From contig NZ_LQQA01000031.1 of assembly GCF_002101965.1 (NCBI RefSeq), positions 186,001 through 250,000 on the forward strand: 64,000 nt of DNA. Reading direction: 5' to 3'. The translations under genes and the position numbers were made by a program. A model generated the notes under the pieces. The model was not told where the DNA came from. It did not search any database and was given only the letters and a program-made list of their open reading frames with translations. This DNA comes from Mycolicibacterium wolinskyi. GTDB taxonomy: Bacteria > Actinomycetota > Actinomycetes > Mycobacteriales > Mycobacteriaceae. Below are positions 44,291 to 52,585 of this stretch, piece after piece. Position 1 is the stretch's first letter; each line of letters opens with the position of its first letter.

Positions 44291-45997
44291 GTGCGGGCTG
44301 ACGCAGCGCCCAGCACCCAGGCATTGCGGGGCTGGCAGCGCAAGGCGCTGGTGAAGTATTTGACCACCAAGCCTCGTGATTATCTGCTGGTCGCTACCCC
44401 TGGCGCGGGTAAGACGACGTTTGCGCTGCGCATCGCCGCAGAGCTGCTGGCCGACCGTACGGTCGACGCGATCACCGTGGTGGTGCCCACCGAGCACCTC
44501 AAGATCCAGTGGGCGCAATCGGCGGCGCGCAACGGTATCGCGCTCGACCCGAAGTTCAGCAACTCCGATTCCCAGACGTCGTCGGAGTACCACGGCGTCG
44601 TCGTCACCTACGCCCAGGTGGCCAGCCACCCCACCCGGCACCGGGTGCGCACGGAGAACCGCAGGACCCTCGTGATCTTCGACGAGATCCACCACGGCGG
44701 TGACTCGAAGAGCTGGGGCGAGGCGATGCGCGAGGCGTACGACGACGCGACGCGGCGCCTCGCCCTGACGGGTACGCCGTTCCGCAGCGACGACAGCCCG
44801 ATCCCGTTCGTCAAGTACGAGCCCGACGAGAGCGGATTCCAGCGTTCGCAGGCCGATCACGTGTACGGCTACTCCGATGCGCTGGCCGACGGCGTGGTCC
44901 GGCCCGTGGTGTTCCTGGCCTACTCCGGCGAGGCCCGCTGGCGCGACAGCGCCGGCGAGGAGCACGCGGCGCGGCTCGGCGAACCACTGACGGCCGAGCA
45001 GACCGCCCGCGCGTGGCGCACCGCGCTCAACCCGGCAGGCGAGTGGATGCCCGCGGTGATCGCGGCCGCCGACAAGCGGTTGCAGCAGAAGCGCCAGCAC
45101 GTGCCCGACGCCGGCGGCATGATCATCGCGACCAACCAGACCACCGCGCGGGCCTACGCCGATCTGCTCACCAAGATCACCGGCGAGGTGCCCACCGTGG
45201 TGCTCTCCGACGATCCGAGCGCATCGGACCGCATCAGCCAGTACTCGGCGTCGACGAGCCGGTGGCTGGTCGCGGTGCGCATGGTGTCCGAGGGCGTCGA
45301 CGTCCCTCGGCTCTCGGTCGGGGTGTACGCGACGAGTGCTTCGACGCCGCTGTTTTTCGCGCAGGCCATCGGCCGGTTCGTGCGCTCGCGCCGCCCCGGC
45401 GAGACCGCCAGCATCTTCCTGCCGTCGGTGCCCAACCTGCTGCTGCTCGCCAGTGAGATGGAGGCGCAGCGCAACCACGTGCTCGGCAAGCCGCACCGCG
45501 AATCCAACGGACTCGACGACGAGGCGCTCGAAGCCGCCGAGAAGCGCAAGGACGAGAAGAGCGAACTCGAGAACGGTTTCGAGTACCTCGGCGCGGACGC
45601 CGAACTCGACCAGGTCATCTTCGACGGCGCCTCGTTCGGCACCGCAACCCCGGCAGGCAGCGACGAGGAGGCCGACTACCTCGGCATCCCGGGCCTGCTC
45701 GATGCCGAGCAGATGCGAGACCTGTTGCGCCGCAGGCAAGATGAGCAACTCACCAAGCGCTCGGCCGAAGCGGCGGCCTCGGGTGGCCCGCCGCCGCCGC
45801 GCACGACGCACGGGCAGCTGCGCGAACTGCGCCGCGAGCTCAACGCTTTGGTGACCATCGCCCACCACCGCACGGGCAAGCCGCACGGCTGGATCCACAA
45901 CGAGTTGCGGCGTATCTGCGGCGGCCCGCCGGTGGCTGCGGCGACGACCGACCAACTCAAGGACCGCATCCAAGCGGTCCGGACCCTGCAGGCCTAA
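44291..45997 (+). CDS. Superfamily 2 DEAD/DEAH-box helicase
   Basis: 568 residues from GTG 44291 with GAGAGGAG upstream. Motif I is VATPGAGKTTFALRIA, motif II VIFDEIHHGG (DEIH), motif III ALTGTPFRS, and the late motif VI AQAIGRFVRSRRPG. This is an SF2 helicase core of the type found in RadD and type III restriction proteins, with a ~130-residue C-terminal extension carrying ELRRELNALVTIAHHRTGKP. No methylase or nuclease gene is adjacent, so a stand-alone DNA repair role is more likely than restriction. A TAGACT -10 lies at about 44258. The 246 bp before it hold only a small 6-bp hairpin. Confidence 0.88.
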   Translation: MRADAAPSTQALRGWQRKALVKYLTTKPRDYLLVATPGAGKTTFALRIAAELLADRTVDAITVVVPTEHLKIQWAQSAARNGIALDPKFSNSDSQTSSEYHGVVVTYAQVASHPTRHRVRTENRRTLVIFDEIHHGGDSKSWGEAMREAYDDATRRLALTGTPFRSDDSPIPFVKYEPDESGFQRSQADHVYGYSDALADGVVRPVVFLAYSGEARWRDSAGEEHAARLGEPLTAEQTARAWRTALNPAGEWMPAVIAAADKRLQQKRQHVPDAGGMIIATNQTTARAYADLLTKITGEVPTVVLSDDPSASDRISQYSASTSRWLVAVRMVSEGVDVPRLSVGVYATSASTPLFFAQAIGRFVRSRRPGETASIFLPSVPNLLLLASEMEAQRNHVLGKPHRESNGLDDEALEAAEKRKDEKSELENGFEYLGADAELDQVIFDGASFGTATPAGSDEEADYLGIPGLLDAEQMRDLLRRRQDEQLTKRSAEAAASGGPPPPRTTHGQLRELRRELNALVTIAHHRTGKPHGWIHNELRRICGGPPVAAATTDQLKDRIQAVRTLQA

Positions 45998-46809
45998 AGG
46001 CCCAACAGCTCGGGAAGATCGGCGACCGAGTCGATGACGAAGTTGGGCTGCATCGCGAATTCATCTGCGGCCCAACGGTCCAGCGTGCTCTGACGGAACT
46101 TGCCGGTCCGCACCAGCACACCGGTCATGCCGACCACCTGAGCGGCGAGCACGTCGTTGTTGAGATCGTCGCCGATCATGTACATCTCGTCCGGGTCGAC
46201 GCCGAGACGGTTGGCGGCCGCGACGAAGCCTTCGGGCGCCGGTTTGCCGACGGCGGTCGCCTTGCGACCCGAGGTTTCCTCCATGCCGATGAGGTACATG
46301 CCGGTGTCGACCCGAAGCCCGTCGGTGGTGTTCCACGCCGTACTGCGGTGCATCGCCACCACCGGGACACCTTGTGCCATCCAGTCGTACACCCAACTCA
46401 ATGTGAGGTGGCTGTACTCGGGTCCGGCCCCGCCGAGCAGCACGACGTCGGGTGTGTCCGGGGCTCGCGGTCCGGTGAAATCGCTCGAATACACGACGTC
46501 GACGCCGGGCATGTCCTCGCCGATCTGCCCGCTGTTGACGAGGAAGCACCGCGCATCCGGATAGCGGTCGCGCACATATTCGGCCGTGAGCACCGCGGCG
46601 GTGATGACCTCATCGGCCGCCACCGCCATACCCGCCGCCGTGAGCAACTCGGCGATCTGTGCGCGCGTGCGAGTCGTCGTGTTGGTCAGGTAGGACCGGG
46701 CAATCTGGTTGTCTTCCAGCACTCGCAGCGTTTCAGCCGCACCGTCGATGGGCTGCCAGGAGGTCACCAGCACACCATCGATGTCGAACAGCACCCCACC
46801 GATAGCCAT
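45994..46809 (-). CDS. HAD-superfamily IIA phosphatase (NagD-like)
   Basis: 271 residues from the ATG giving MAIGGVLFDIDGVLVTSWQP. Motif I is DIDGVL, motif II LTNTTTR, and motif IV MIGDDLNNDVLAAQ. The cap and the GKPAPEGFVAAANRLGVDPD segment fit the NagD/class IIA group. It probably dephosphorylates sugar phosphates or nucleotides. Its stop overlaps the helicase end by 4 bp (convergent), and it follows the PH-domain genes by 25 bp. Confidence 0.9.
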   Translation of the reverse strand: MAIGGVLFDIDGVLVTSWQPIDGAAETLRVLEDNQIARSYLTNTTTRTRAQIAELLTAAGMAVAADEVITAAVLTAEYVRDRYPDARCFLVNSGQIGEDMPGVDVVYSSDFTGPRAPDTPDVVLLGGAGPEYSHLTLSWVYDWMAQGVPVVAMHRSTAWNTTDGLRVDTGMYLIGMEETSGRKATAVGKPAPEGFVAAANRLGVDPDEMYMIGDDLNNDVLAAQVVGMTGVLVRTGKFRQSTLDRWAADEFAMQPNFVIDSVADLPELLGL

Positions 46810-46834
46810 GCAGCGACAGTAAACGCCTGAAGGT

Positions 46835-48298
46835 TCAGCGCAACTCGGACCCCACCCCATCGGCCCACTGGTTGTCGGCGACCCACGGGGACGCGGCAGC
46901 GACGATCGACCAGGCCTGGGCGGCAGGCACGTCGATCACCTGGTAGTGCTTGTCCCCCGCCGCGGTCGCCGCGATGAGCGTGGCCACGCCGGCGCGCCGC
47001 TGTAGCAGCGTCTGGCGCACCGTCCAGCCGATGATGCCCGCGGTTTGCAGGCAGTCGCGGCGGCGTTCGAGGCTGCCGTTGCGGGCCACGAGCCAGCCGG
47101 CGTCGACGCGGTGCCCCAGCGACCGGGCCCGGTCCGCGGCCAGCAGTGCGGCCGCAAGCGCGACCACGGCCCACAGCACCCACGCCCACACGGGCGCTCT
47201 CACCACCGCGAGCGGCACGAGCGCGAACGCAGGCCACATGAGCGCCCTGGTCCACCGCCGCCGTGTGGCCGCGGGCCCGTGCGTGCGGAGCGGGCCGGTC
47301 ACGGCGTCGGGCTGCTCAATGAGGTCGGCGAGCACCGTCGTTGCGGTGGCGGACGGACATGGCGGAAGCAGCAGTGACGCCTCGCCCTCGCCGCCGACCC
47401 CGGTCATCACCGCGTCCAGCCGGGCCCCGCCGAACAACCGTACGAGCAGCGGCTCACGCAGGGAGCCGCCCCGCAGCCGCCGCATGTCGTAGGTGTGTTC
47501 GCGAACCCGAAGGAGCCCGTGCTGCAGATGGAGCACGTCGGAATCTCTTCGTAGGACCAGGTTTCCGTACGTGACCAGCGACCGCAGCACCGACAGCACG
47601 ACGGACAGGACCAGCACGGCGAGCACGATGAACGTCACGCTGACGAACACGCCCATCCGCTCGGCGAAGGCCAGCCCGGACCGGGCGAGCTGCGAATTGC
47701 CCAGCAGCGCACCGGCTCCGGCTTGGTACACCAAGCCGACGGCGGCGGCGATCATCGCGAGCCCGGTGAAACTCAGCGGGCTGTAGCGCAACCAGGCCGG
47801 CTGCCAGCGCGCCAGCACCCGGCCGGGCGGGGTGTCCGCGACCGGCACCGCGTCGGCCAGCAGAATCGCCCGCAATCGCGGCACCTGCTCGGCCTGGACC
47901 GCGTCGAGTGCGAATTCGGCATCCCCCTTGGCTTCCTGGCCGGTGCTGATCCGCAACACCGTCAACCCGAGCGCCCGGTGCAGCAACCGCGCATCGGTCG
48001 ACACCGATCGAATCCGGTTGCGCGGCACCGACAGAACCTTGCGTTGCAACACCCCGGTGCGTAGCTGAACCTCGGTGGGCTCGATGCGGTACGTGGTGGT
48101 GAACCACCGCGCCAACCCGAACGCGACGGTCAATGCGATCGCGGCGACCGTCCACAACGGATTGCCGGTCGCCGAGCCGAGCACCACCGACCCGACCAGC
48201 AGCGGGATCTGTTGCAGCACCTCGTGGACCGGGTGCACGAACAGCATGCGCGGGCTCAGCCGCTGCCATTGCGGCGAAACAGCAGGCACCTCGGTCAC
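46835..48298 (-). CDS. Bacterial PH-domain membrane protein (YdbT-like)
   Basis: 487 residues with three bPH_2 units. For example, TTTYRIEPTEVQLRTGVLQR and VPRNRIRSVSTDARLLHRAL form the first, and NLVLRRDSDVLHLQHGLLRV the second. Pairs of membrane helices separate them (near 30-62, 172-200, 220-245 and 355-390). This is the YdbT architecture, usually made with a YdbS partner, as here. The function is unknown; a role at the membrane is presumed. It overlaps the upstream small gene by 4 nt. Confidence 0.85.
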   Translation of the reverse strand: MTEVPAVSPQWQRLSPRMLFVHPVHEVLQQIPLLVGSVVLGSATGNPLWTVAAIALTVAFGLARWFTTTYRIEPTEVQLRTGVLQRKVLSVPRNRIRSVSTDARLLHRALGLTVLRISTGQEAKGDAEFALDAVQAEQVPRLRAILLADAVPVADTPPGRVLARWQPAWLRYSPLSFTGLAMIAAAVGLVYQAGAGALLGNSQLARSGLAFAERMGVFVSVTFIVLAVLVLSVVLSVLRSLVTYGNLVLRRDSDVLHLQHGLLRVREHTYDMRRLRGGSLREPLLVRLFGGARLDAVMTGVGGEGEASLLLPPCPSATATTVLADLIEQPDAVTGPLRTHGPAATRRRWTRALMWPAFALVPLAVVRAPVWAWVLWAVVALAAALLAADRARSLGHRVDAGWLVARNGSLERRRDCLQTAGIIGWTVRQTLLQRRAGVATLIAATAAGDKHYQVIDVPAAQAWSIVAAASPWVADNQWADGVGSELR

Positions 48299-48834
48299 GT
48301 CGCGTCCTGTTCACCGATCGCGGCGATGTCGGTCAGCTGTGCCACCACGCGGTCGGCGACGTCGGCATCCAGCGCGACGATGCGGACCGCACCGGCCGAC
48401 GATGCCGTCGTCACCGTCACGTTGGCCAGACCGAACAGCCGGTCCAGCGGACCGCGATAGGTGTCGACGGTCTGCACGCGTGAGATCGGGGCGATGCGCC
48501 GCTCCTGCACGAGCCAGCCGGTGCGGGTGTACACCGCAGGTGTCGCGCTGCCGACGCTGATATCCCACCGGTGCACGCGGTACCGCCACATCGGGACCAC
48601 CACGACGAACAGCACGATGCCCAGCACCGTGACGGCCGCGGCGAGTGCGTGCAGCCACAGCATCCGCCGGTCGACGACGACCCACACGAGTTGTGCGAGC
48701 ACCAGCAGCGCCCATGGGATGGCCGCGCCTAGCGCCCACACCAACGGCGCCTTACGGCTCGGTGGATGCGCGGGATCGAGAAGGGTCAATCCCGAAGCGG
48801 TGCCACCTGAAAGCTCCTCACGTCCGCCGTCCAT
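48295..48834 (-). CDS. Bacterial PH-domain membrane protein (YdbS-like)
   Basis: 179 residues from the ATG giving MDGGREELSGGTASGLTLLD. Two membrane helices (about 33-55 and 63-83) precede one bPH_2 domain with YRVHRWDISVGSATPAVYTR and RRIAPISRVQTVDTYRGPLD. Partner of the YdbT-like protein that overlaps its stop. Divergent from the SDR gene, 37 bp away. Confidence 0.82.
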   Translation of the reverse strand: MDGGREELSGGTASGLTLLDPAHPPSRKAPLVWALGAAIPWALLVLAQLVWVVVDRRMLWLHALAAAVTVLGIVLFVVVVPMWRYRVHRWDISVGSATPAVYTRTGWLVQERRIAPISRVQTVDTYRGPLDRLFGLANVTVTTASSAGAVRIVALDADVADRVVAQLTDIAAIGEQDAT

Positions 48835-48871
48835 GATTCGAGCATGCCCGACGAACCGTAGAGTTCGAACC

Positions 48872-49795
48872 ATGAGCGCCGACACGAAATGGACCGAGGC
48901 CGACGTCCCCGATCAAACCGGCCGGATCGCCATCGTCACCGGATCCAACACCGGGCTGGGTTATGAGACGGCCCGGGCACTGGCCGCCAAGGGTGCACAC
49001 GTGGTCATCGCGGTGCGCAACCTGGACAAAGGCCGCGAAGCCGTCGATCGCATGCGTGTCGCCGCACCGAAGGCCGACCTGAAATTGCAGGCGCTCGACG
49101 TGGGCTCGCTGGATTCGGTCCGCACCGCGGCCGATGAACTGCGGAGCGCCTACCCGCGCATCGACCTGCTGATCAACAACGCCGGCGTGATGTACCCGCC
49201 CAAGCAGACCACGGTCGACGGCTTCGAGCTCCAGTTCGGCACCAATCACCTCGGACCGTTCACGCTCACCGGGCTGCTCCTCGATCATCTGCTGCCGGTC
49301 GAGGGGTCACGCGTCGTGGCGGTCGCCAGCATCGCCCACCGCATCCAGGCCAAGATCCACTTCGACGATCTGCAGTGGGAACGCGGTTATAACCGCGTCG
49401 CCGCCTACGGGCAGTCCAAACTGTCCAACCTGCTGTTCACCTACGAGTTGCAGCGCCGCCTCGCCGCGGCCGGCAAACCGACGATCGCGGTGGCCGCCCA
49501 CCCGGGCATCTCGAACACCGAACTGATGCGCCACATCCCCGGTTCGACACTGCCCGGGTTCAACCAGCTGGCGGGCCTGGTGACCAACAGCCCCGCGATG
49601 GGTGCACTCGCCACACTGCGGGCGGCGACCGAGCCCGGCGTGCGGGGCGGCCAGTACTACGGCCCGGATGGCTTCCGCGAATTGCGCGGCTATCCCAAAC
49701 TCGTGAATTCCAGTAGTCAGTCCCATGATTCGGACCTCCAGCGGCGGCTGTGGTCGGTGTCGGAGGAACTGACCGGCGTCACTTACCCGGTGTAG
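48872..49795 (+). CDS. Short-chain dehydrogenase (Rv0439c-like)
   Basis: 307 residues from ATG 48872. IVTGSNTGLGYETARALAAK, NNAGVMYPPKQTTVDGFELQ and YGQSKLSNLLFTYELQRRLA mark the same retinol-dehydrogenase-like SDR group as 41995-42918. The Ser in VAVASIAHR takes the catalytic place. It starts the likely operon SDR-moeA2-psd-pssA-ATPase; only 2 bp separate it from moeA2. Matches Rv0439c by position. Confidence 0.9.
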   Translation: MSADTKWTEADVPDQTGRIAIVTGSNTGLGYETARALAAKGAHVVIAVRNLDKGREAVDRMRVAAPKADLKLQALDVGSLDSVRTAADELRSAYPRIDLLINNAGVMYPPKQTTVDGFELQFGTNHLGPFTLTGLLLDHLLPVEGSRVVAVASIAHRIQAKIHFDDLQWERGYNRVAAYGQSKLSNLLFTYELQRRLAAAGKPTIAVAAHPGISNTELMRHIPGSTLPGFNQLAGLVTNSPAMGALATLRAATEPGVRGGQYYGPDGFRELRGYPKLVNSSSQSHDSDLQRRLWSVSEELTGVTYPV

Positions 49796-49797
49796 CC

Positions 49798-50985
49798 ATG
49801 CGGACCGTCGAAGAACACCAGACCGTCGTGGCCGGGCTGATCAAATCCCGTGCGCCACAACAGTTGCCACTATCCGACACCCTGGGCCTCGTGTTGGCCG
49901 CCGATGTCGTCGCGCCGTTGTCGCTACCCGGCTTCGACAACTCCGCGATGGACGGCTATGCCGTCGTCGCCGAGGATGTGGCAGGTGCGACCGCAGACGC
50001 CCCGGTGCGATTGCCGGTCGCCGAGGACATCCCGGCCGGACGCACGGACCCGTTGACGCTGAAACCCGGTACCGCGCACCGCATCATGACGGGCGCGCCA
50101 CTACCGACGGGCGCCACCGCGGTGGTGCCGGTCGAGGCCACCGACGCAGCCACCGACACCGTGGCCATCCGCGCGGCGGCCAAGCCCGGCCAGCACATCC
50201 GGCGGGCCGGCGAGGACGTCACCGCGGGCACCGCCGTGCTGCACACCGGCCAGGTCGTCACCCCGGCCGCGCTGGGACTGGCCGCCGCACTCGGGCTGGC
50301 GGAGCTGACCGTGCTTCCGCGCCAACGCGTGCTCGTGATGTCGACCGGCACCGAGCTGGTGGCGCCCGGTTCGCCGCTGCAGCCGGGGCAGATCTACGAG
50401 TCGAATGCGGTGATGCTGTCAGCGGCGATCCGCGACGCCGGGGCGGAGGTGCTGGCCGCCCCGATGTCGGGTGACGACGTGGACACGTTCCGCGCCATCC
50501 TGGCCGAGCATGCCCGCGACGCCGATCTGATCATCACCACCGGCGGTGTGAGTGCGGGCGCCTATGAGGTGGTCAAGGATTCACTGGCCGATCAGGTCGA
50601 GTTCGTCAAGGTCGCGATGCAGCCCGGCATGCCGCAAGGGTCGGGCACGGTCGACGGCGTCCCGATCGTGACGTTGCCCGGCAACCCGGTGAGTGCGCTC
50701 GTGTCCTTCGAGGTGTTCGTCCGGGAACCGTTGCGGGCCGCGATGGGACACCGGGGGCCGGGCCGGCCGCGGCGTACCGCGGTGCTGACCGAGAACCTGA
50801 CCTCGCCGCGCGGTAAACGGCAGTTCCGCCGCGGTGTGCTGTCCGGCGACACCGTGACCAGCTACGGCCCACCTGCCTCACATCATCTGCGGTGGTTGGC
50901 GTCGGCGAACTGTCTGCTGGAGATTGACGAGGACGTCACCGAACTGGCGGCCGGGTCGCCCGTCGCGGTGTGGGACCTGAGCTAG
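49798..50985 (+). CDS. moeA2: Molybdopterin molybdenumtransferase MoeA2
   Basis: 395 residues from ATG 49798. N-terminal DNSAMDGYAVVAEDVAGATA, RIMTGAPLPTGATAVVPVE, the MoCF-binding part VLVMSTGTELVAPGSPLQPG and TGGVSAGAYEVVKD, then MQPGMPQGSGTVDGVPIVTL and LPGNPVSALVSFEVF are all MoeA hallmarks. It inserts molybdenum into adenylated molybdopterin. Its place before psd and pssA equals moeA2 (Rv0438c). Confidence 0.93.
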   Translation: MRTVEEHQTVVAGLIKSRAPQQLPLSDTLGLVLAADVVAPLSLPGFDNSAMDGYAVVAEDVAGATADAPVRLPVAEDIPAGRTDPLTLKPGTAHRIMTGAPLPTGATAVVPVEATDAATDTVAIRAAAKPGQHIRRAGEDVTAGTAVLHTGQVVTPAALGLAAALGLAELTVLPRQRVLVMSTGTELVAPGSPLQPGQIYESNAVMLSAAIRDAGAEVLAAPMSGDDVDTFRAILAEHARDADLIITTGGVSAGAYEVVKDSLADQVEFVKVAMQPGMPQGSGTVDGVPIVTLPGNPVSALVSFEVFVREPLRAAMGHRGPGRPRRTAVLTENLTSPRGKRQFRRGVLSGDTVTSYGPPASHHLRWLASANCLLEIDEDVTELAAGSPVAVWDLS

Positions 50986-51020
50986 CGAATCCGACCCGGC
51001 ACGCACGTAGAATCCAGCCG

Positions 51021-51719
51021 ATGGCCAGACGCCCCGACCTCCAATCCGGTCCAGAACGCCTCGCGGCGCTGGTGCGCTCCAGCATTCCGCCGATGCACTC
51101 CGCGGGCCTGCCCTTCGTCGGCGCGAGCCTCGCCGTCGCCGCCCTCGGCCGTAACCGCCGCTGGGTGCGACGCGCGGGACTGCTCGCCGCGGGCGCCAAC
51201 GCCGCGTTCTTCCGGCACCCGCCGCGCGTGCCACCGACCCGCCCGGGTGTGGTGGTGGCGCCGGCCGACGGCCTGGTGTGCCTCATCCAGGACGCCGTCC
51301 CGCCCGCCGAACTGGGGCTGCCCGACACGCCCATGCAGCGGGTCAGCATCTTCCTGTCGGTGCTCGACGCGCACGTGCAGCGTGCGCCGATCGGCGGTGA
51401 GGTGGTCGCCGTCCAGCATCGGCCCGGCCGGTTCCACTCGGCCGAGTTGGAGGCGGCCAGCGAGGACAACGAGCGCAACAGCGTCGTCATCCGCACCCCG
51501 GAAGGCGTGCACGTGATCGCGGTGCAGATCGCCGGGCTCGTCGCGCGCCGCATCGTGTGCGACGCGCACGTCGGCGACAAGCTCGACATCGGCCAGACCT
51601 ACGGACTCATCCGGTACGGCTCGCGCCTCGACACTTACCTGCCCGCCGGTTCGCGGCTGATGGTCTCGCGGGGCCAGCGGGCGCTCGCCGGCGAAACCGT
51701 GCTGGCGGAGTTGGCGTGA
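51021..51719 (+). CDS. psd: Phosphatidylserine decarboxylase proenzyme
   Basis: 232 residues from ATG 51021. The segments FFRHPPRVPPTRPGVVVAPA, VSIFLSVLDAHVQRAPIGGE and ERNSVVIRTPEG are typical of the short, archaeal-type Psd. GLIRYGSRLDTYLP contains the Gly-Ser self-cleavage site that makes the pyruvoyl group. It turns phosphatidylserine into phosphatidylethanolamine and is followed 13 bp later by pssA, which makes its substrate. Confidence 0.94.
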   Translation: MARRPDLQSGPERLAALVRSSIPPMHSAGLPFVGASLAVAALGRNRRWVRRAGLLAAGANAAFFRHPPRVPPTRPGVVVAPADGLVCLIQDAVPPAELGLPDTPMQRVSIFLSVLDAHVQRAPIGGEVVAVQHRPGRFHSAELEAASEDNERNSVVIRTPEGVHVIAVQIAGLVARRIVCDAHVGDKLDIGQTYGLIRYGSRLDTYLPAGSRLMVSRGQRALAGETVLAELA

Positions 51720-51732
51720 GCGCGGGGTTGTC

Positions 51733-52584
51733 ATGATCAAAGCGCGGATCCGGCCCCCGTCCTTCACGGTGCGGATGCTGCCGAGCGCGATGACGGTCGC
51801 CGCCATCTGCCTCGGACTCACCGCGGTGAAGATGGCGCTCGACGACCGGCCGACGGAAGCCATGGCGTTCCTCGCCATCGCGGCGATCCTCGATGCGCTC
51901 GACGGCCGCGTGGCCCGCATGCTCAAGGCCACGTCCAAGATGGGCGAGGAGATCGACTCGCTGGCCGACGCGGTGAATTTCGGTGTGGCACCGGCATTCA
52001 TCATCTACGGGACTTTGCTGTCGCAATCGCGGGTCGGCTGGATCGTGGTGCTGCTCTACGCGGTGTGCATCGTGTTGCGGTTGGCCCGATTCAACGCGCT
52101 GCTCGACGTGGATCAGCCCGCGTACGAGAAGGAGTACTTCGTCGGCATGCCGGCACCGGCCGGTGCGATCGGGGCGATCGGACCGCTGGCGGCCAAGATG
52201 CAGTTCGGCGACGGCTGGTGGACCTCGGAATGGGCGGTCTCGCTCTGGATGATCGGCGTATCGCTCTTGGTGGTCAGCCGAATCCCGATGCGCAAGATCC
52301 ATACGTTCGCGGTGCCGCCGAACATGGTCGCTCCGCTGCTGGTCCTGGTGGCCATCGGCGTCGCGGCCTCGGTGTTCTACGGCTACATCGTGATCATGGT
52401 GATCATCGTGGCCTACGTGATCCACATACCGTTCGCGGTCCGCACGAAGCACTGGGTGGCCAACCATCCGGAATCCTGGGATGAGCAGCCGCGCCAGCGC
52501 CGCGCCGCGCGCCGCGCGATCCGCCGCGCGCAACCGCACCGGCGTTCGGTAGCCCGCCTTGGACTGCGCAAGCCGGGTCGCTGA
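51733..52584 (+). CDS. pssA: CDP-diacylglycerol--serine O-phosphatidyltransferase
   Basis: 283 residues from ATG 51733. The CDP-alcohol phosphotransferase signature is DALDGRVARMLKATSKMGEE followed by IDSLADAVNFG (DGxxAR...GxxxDxxxD). There are about six to seven membrane helices and a basic tail (RRAARRAIRRAQPHRRSVAR). It makes phosphatidylserine from CDP-diacylglycerol and serine. The ATPase gene starts 1 bp after its stop. Confidence 0.94.
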   Translation: MIKARIRPPSFTVRMLPSAMTVAAICLGLTAVKMALDDRPTEAMAFLAIAAILDALDGRVARMLKATSKMGEEIDSLADAVNFGVAPAFIIYGTLLSQSRVGWIVVLLYAVCIVLRLARFNALLDVDQPAYEKEYFVGMPAPAGAIGAIGPLAAKMQFGDGWWTSEWAVSLWMIGVSLLVVSRIPMRKIHTFAVPPNMVAPLLVLVAIGVAASVFYGYIVIMVIIVAYVIHIPFAVRTKHWVANHPESWDEQPRQRRAARRAIRRAQPHRRSVARLGLRKPGR

Positions 52585-52585
52585 C

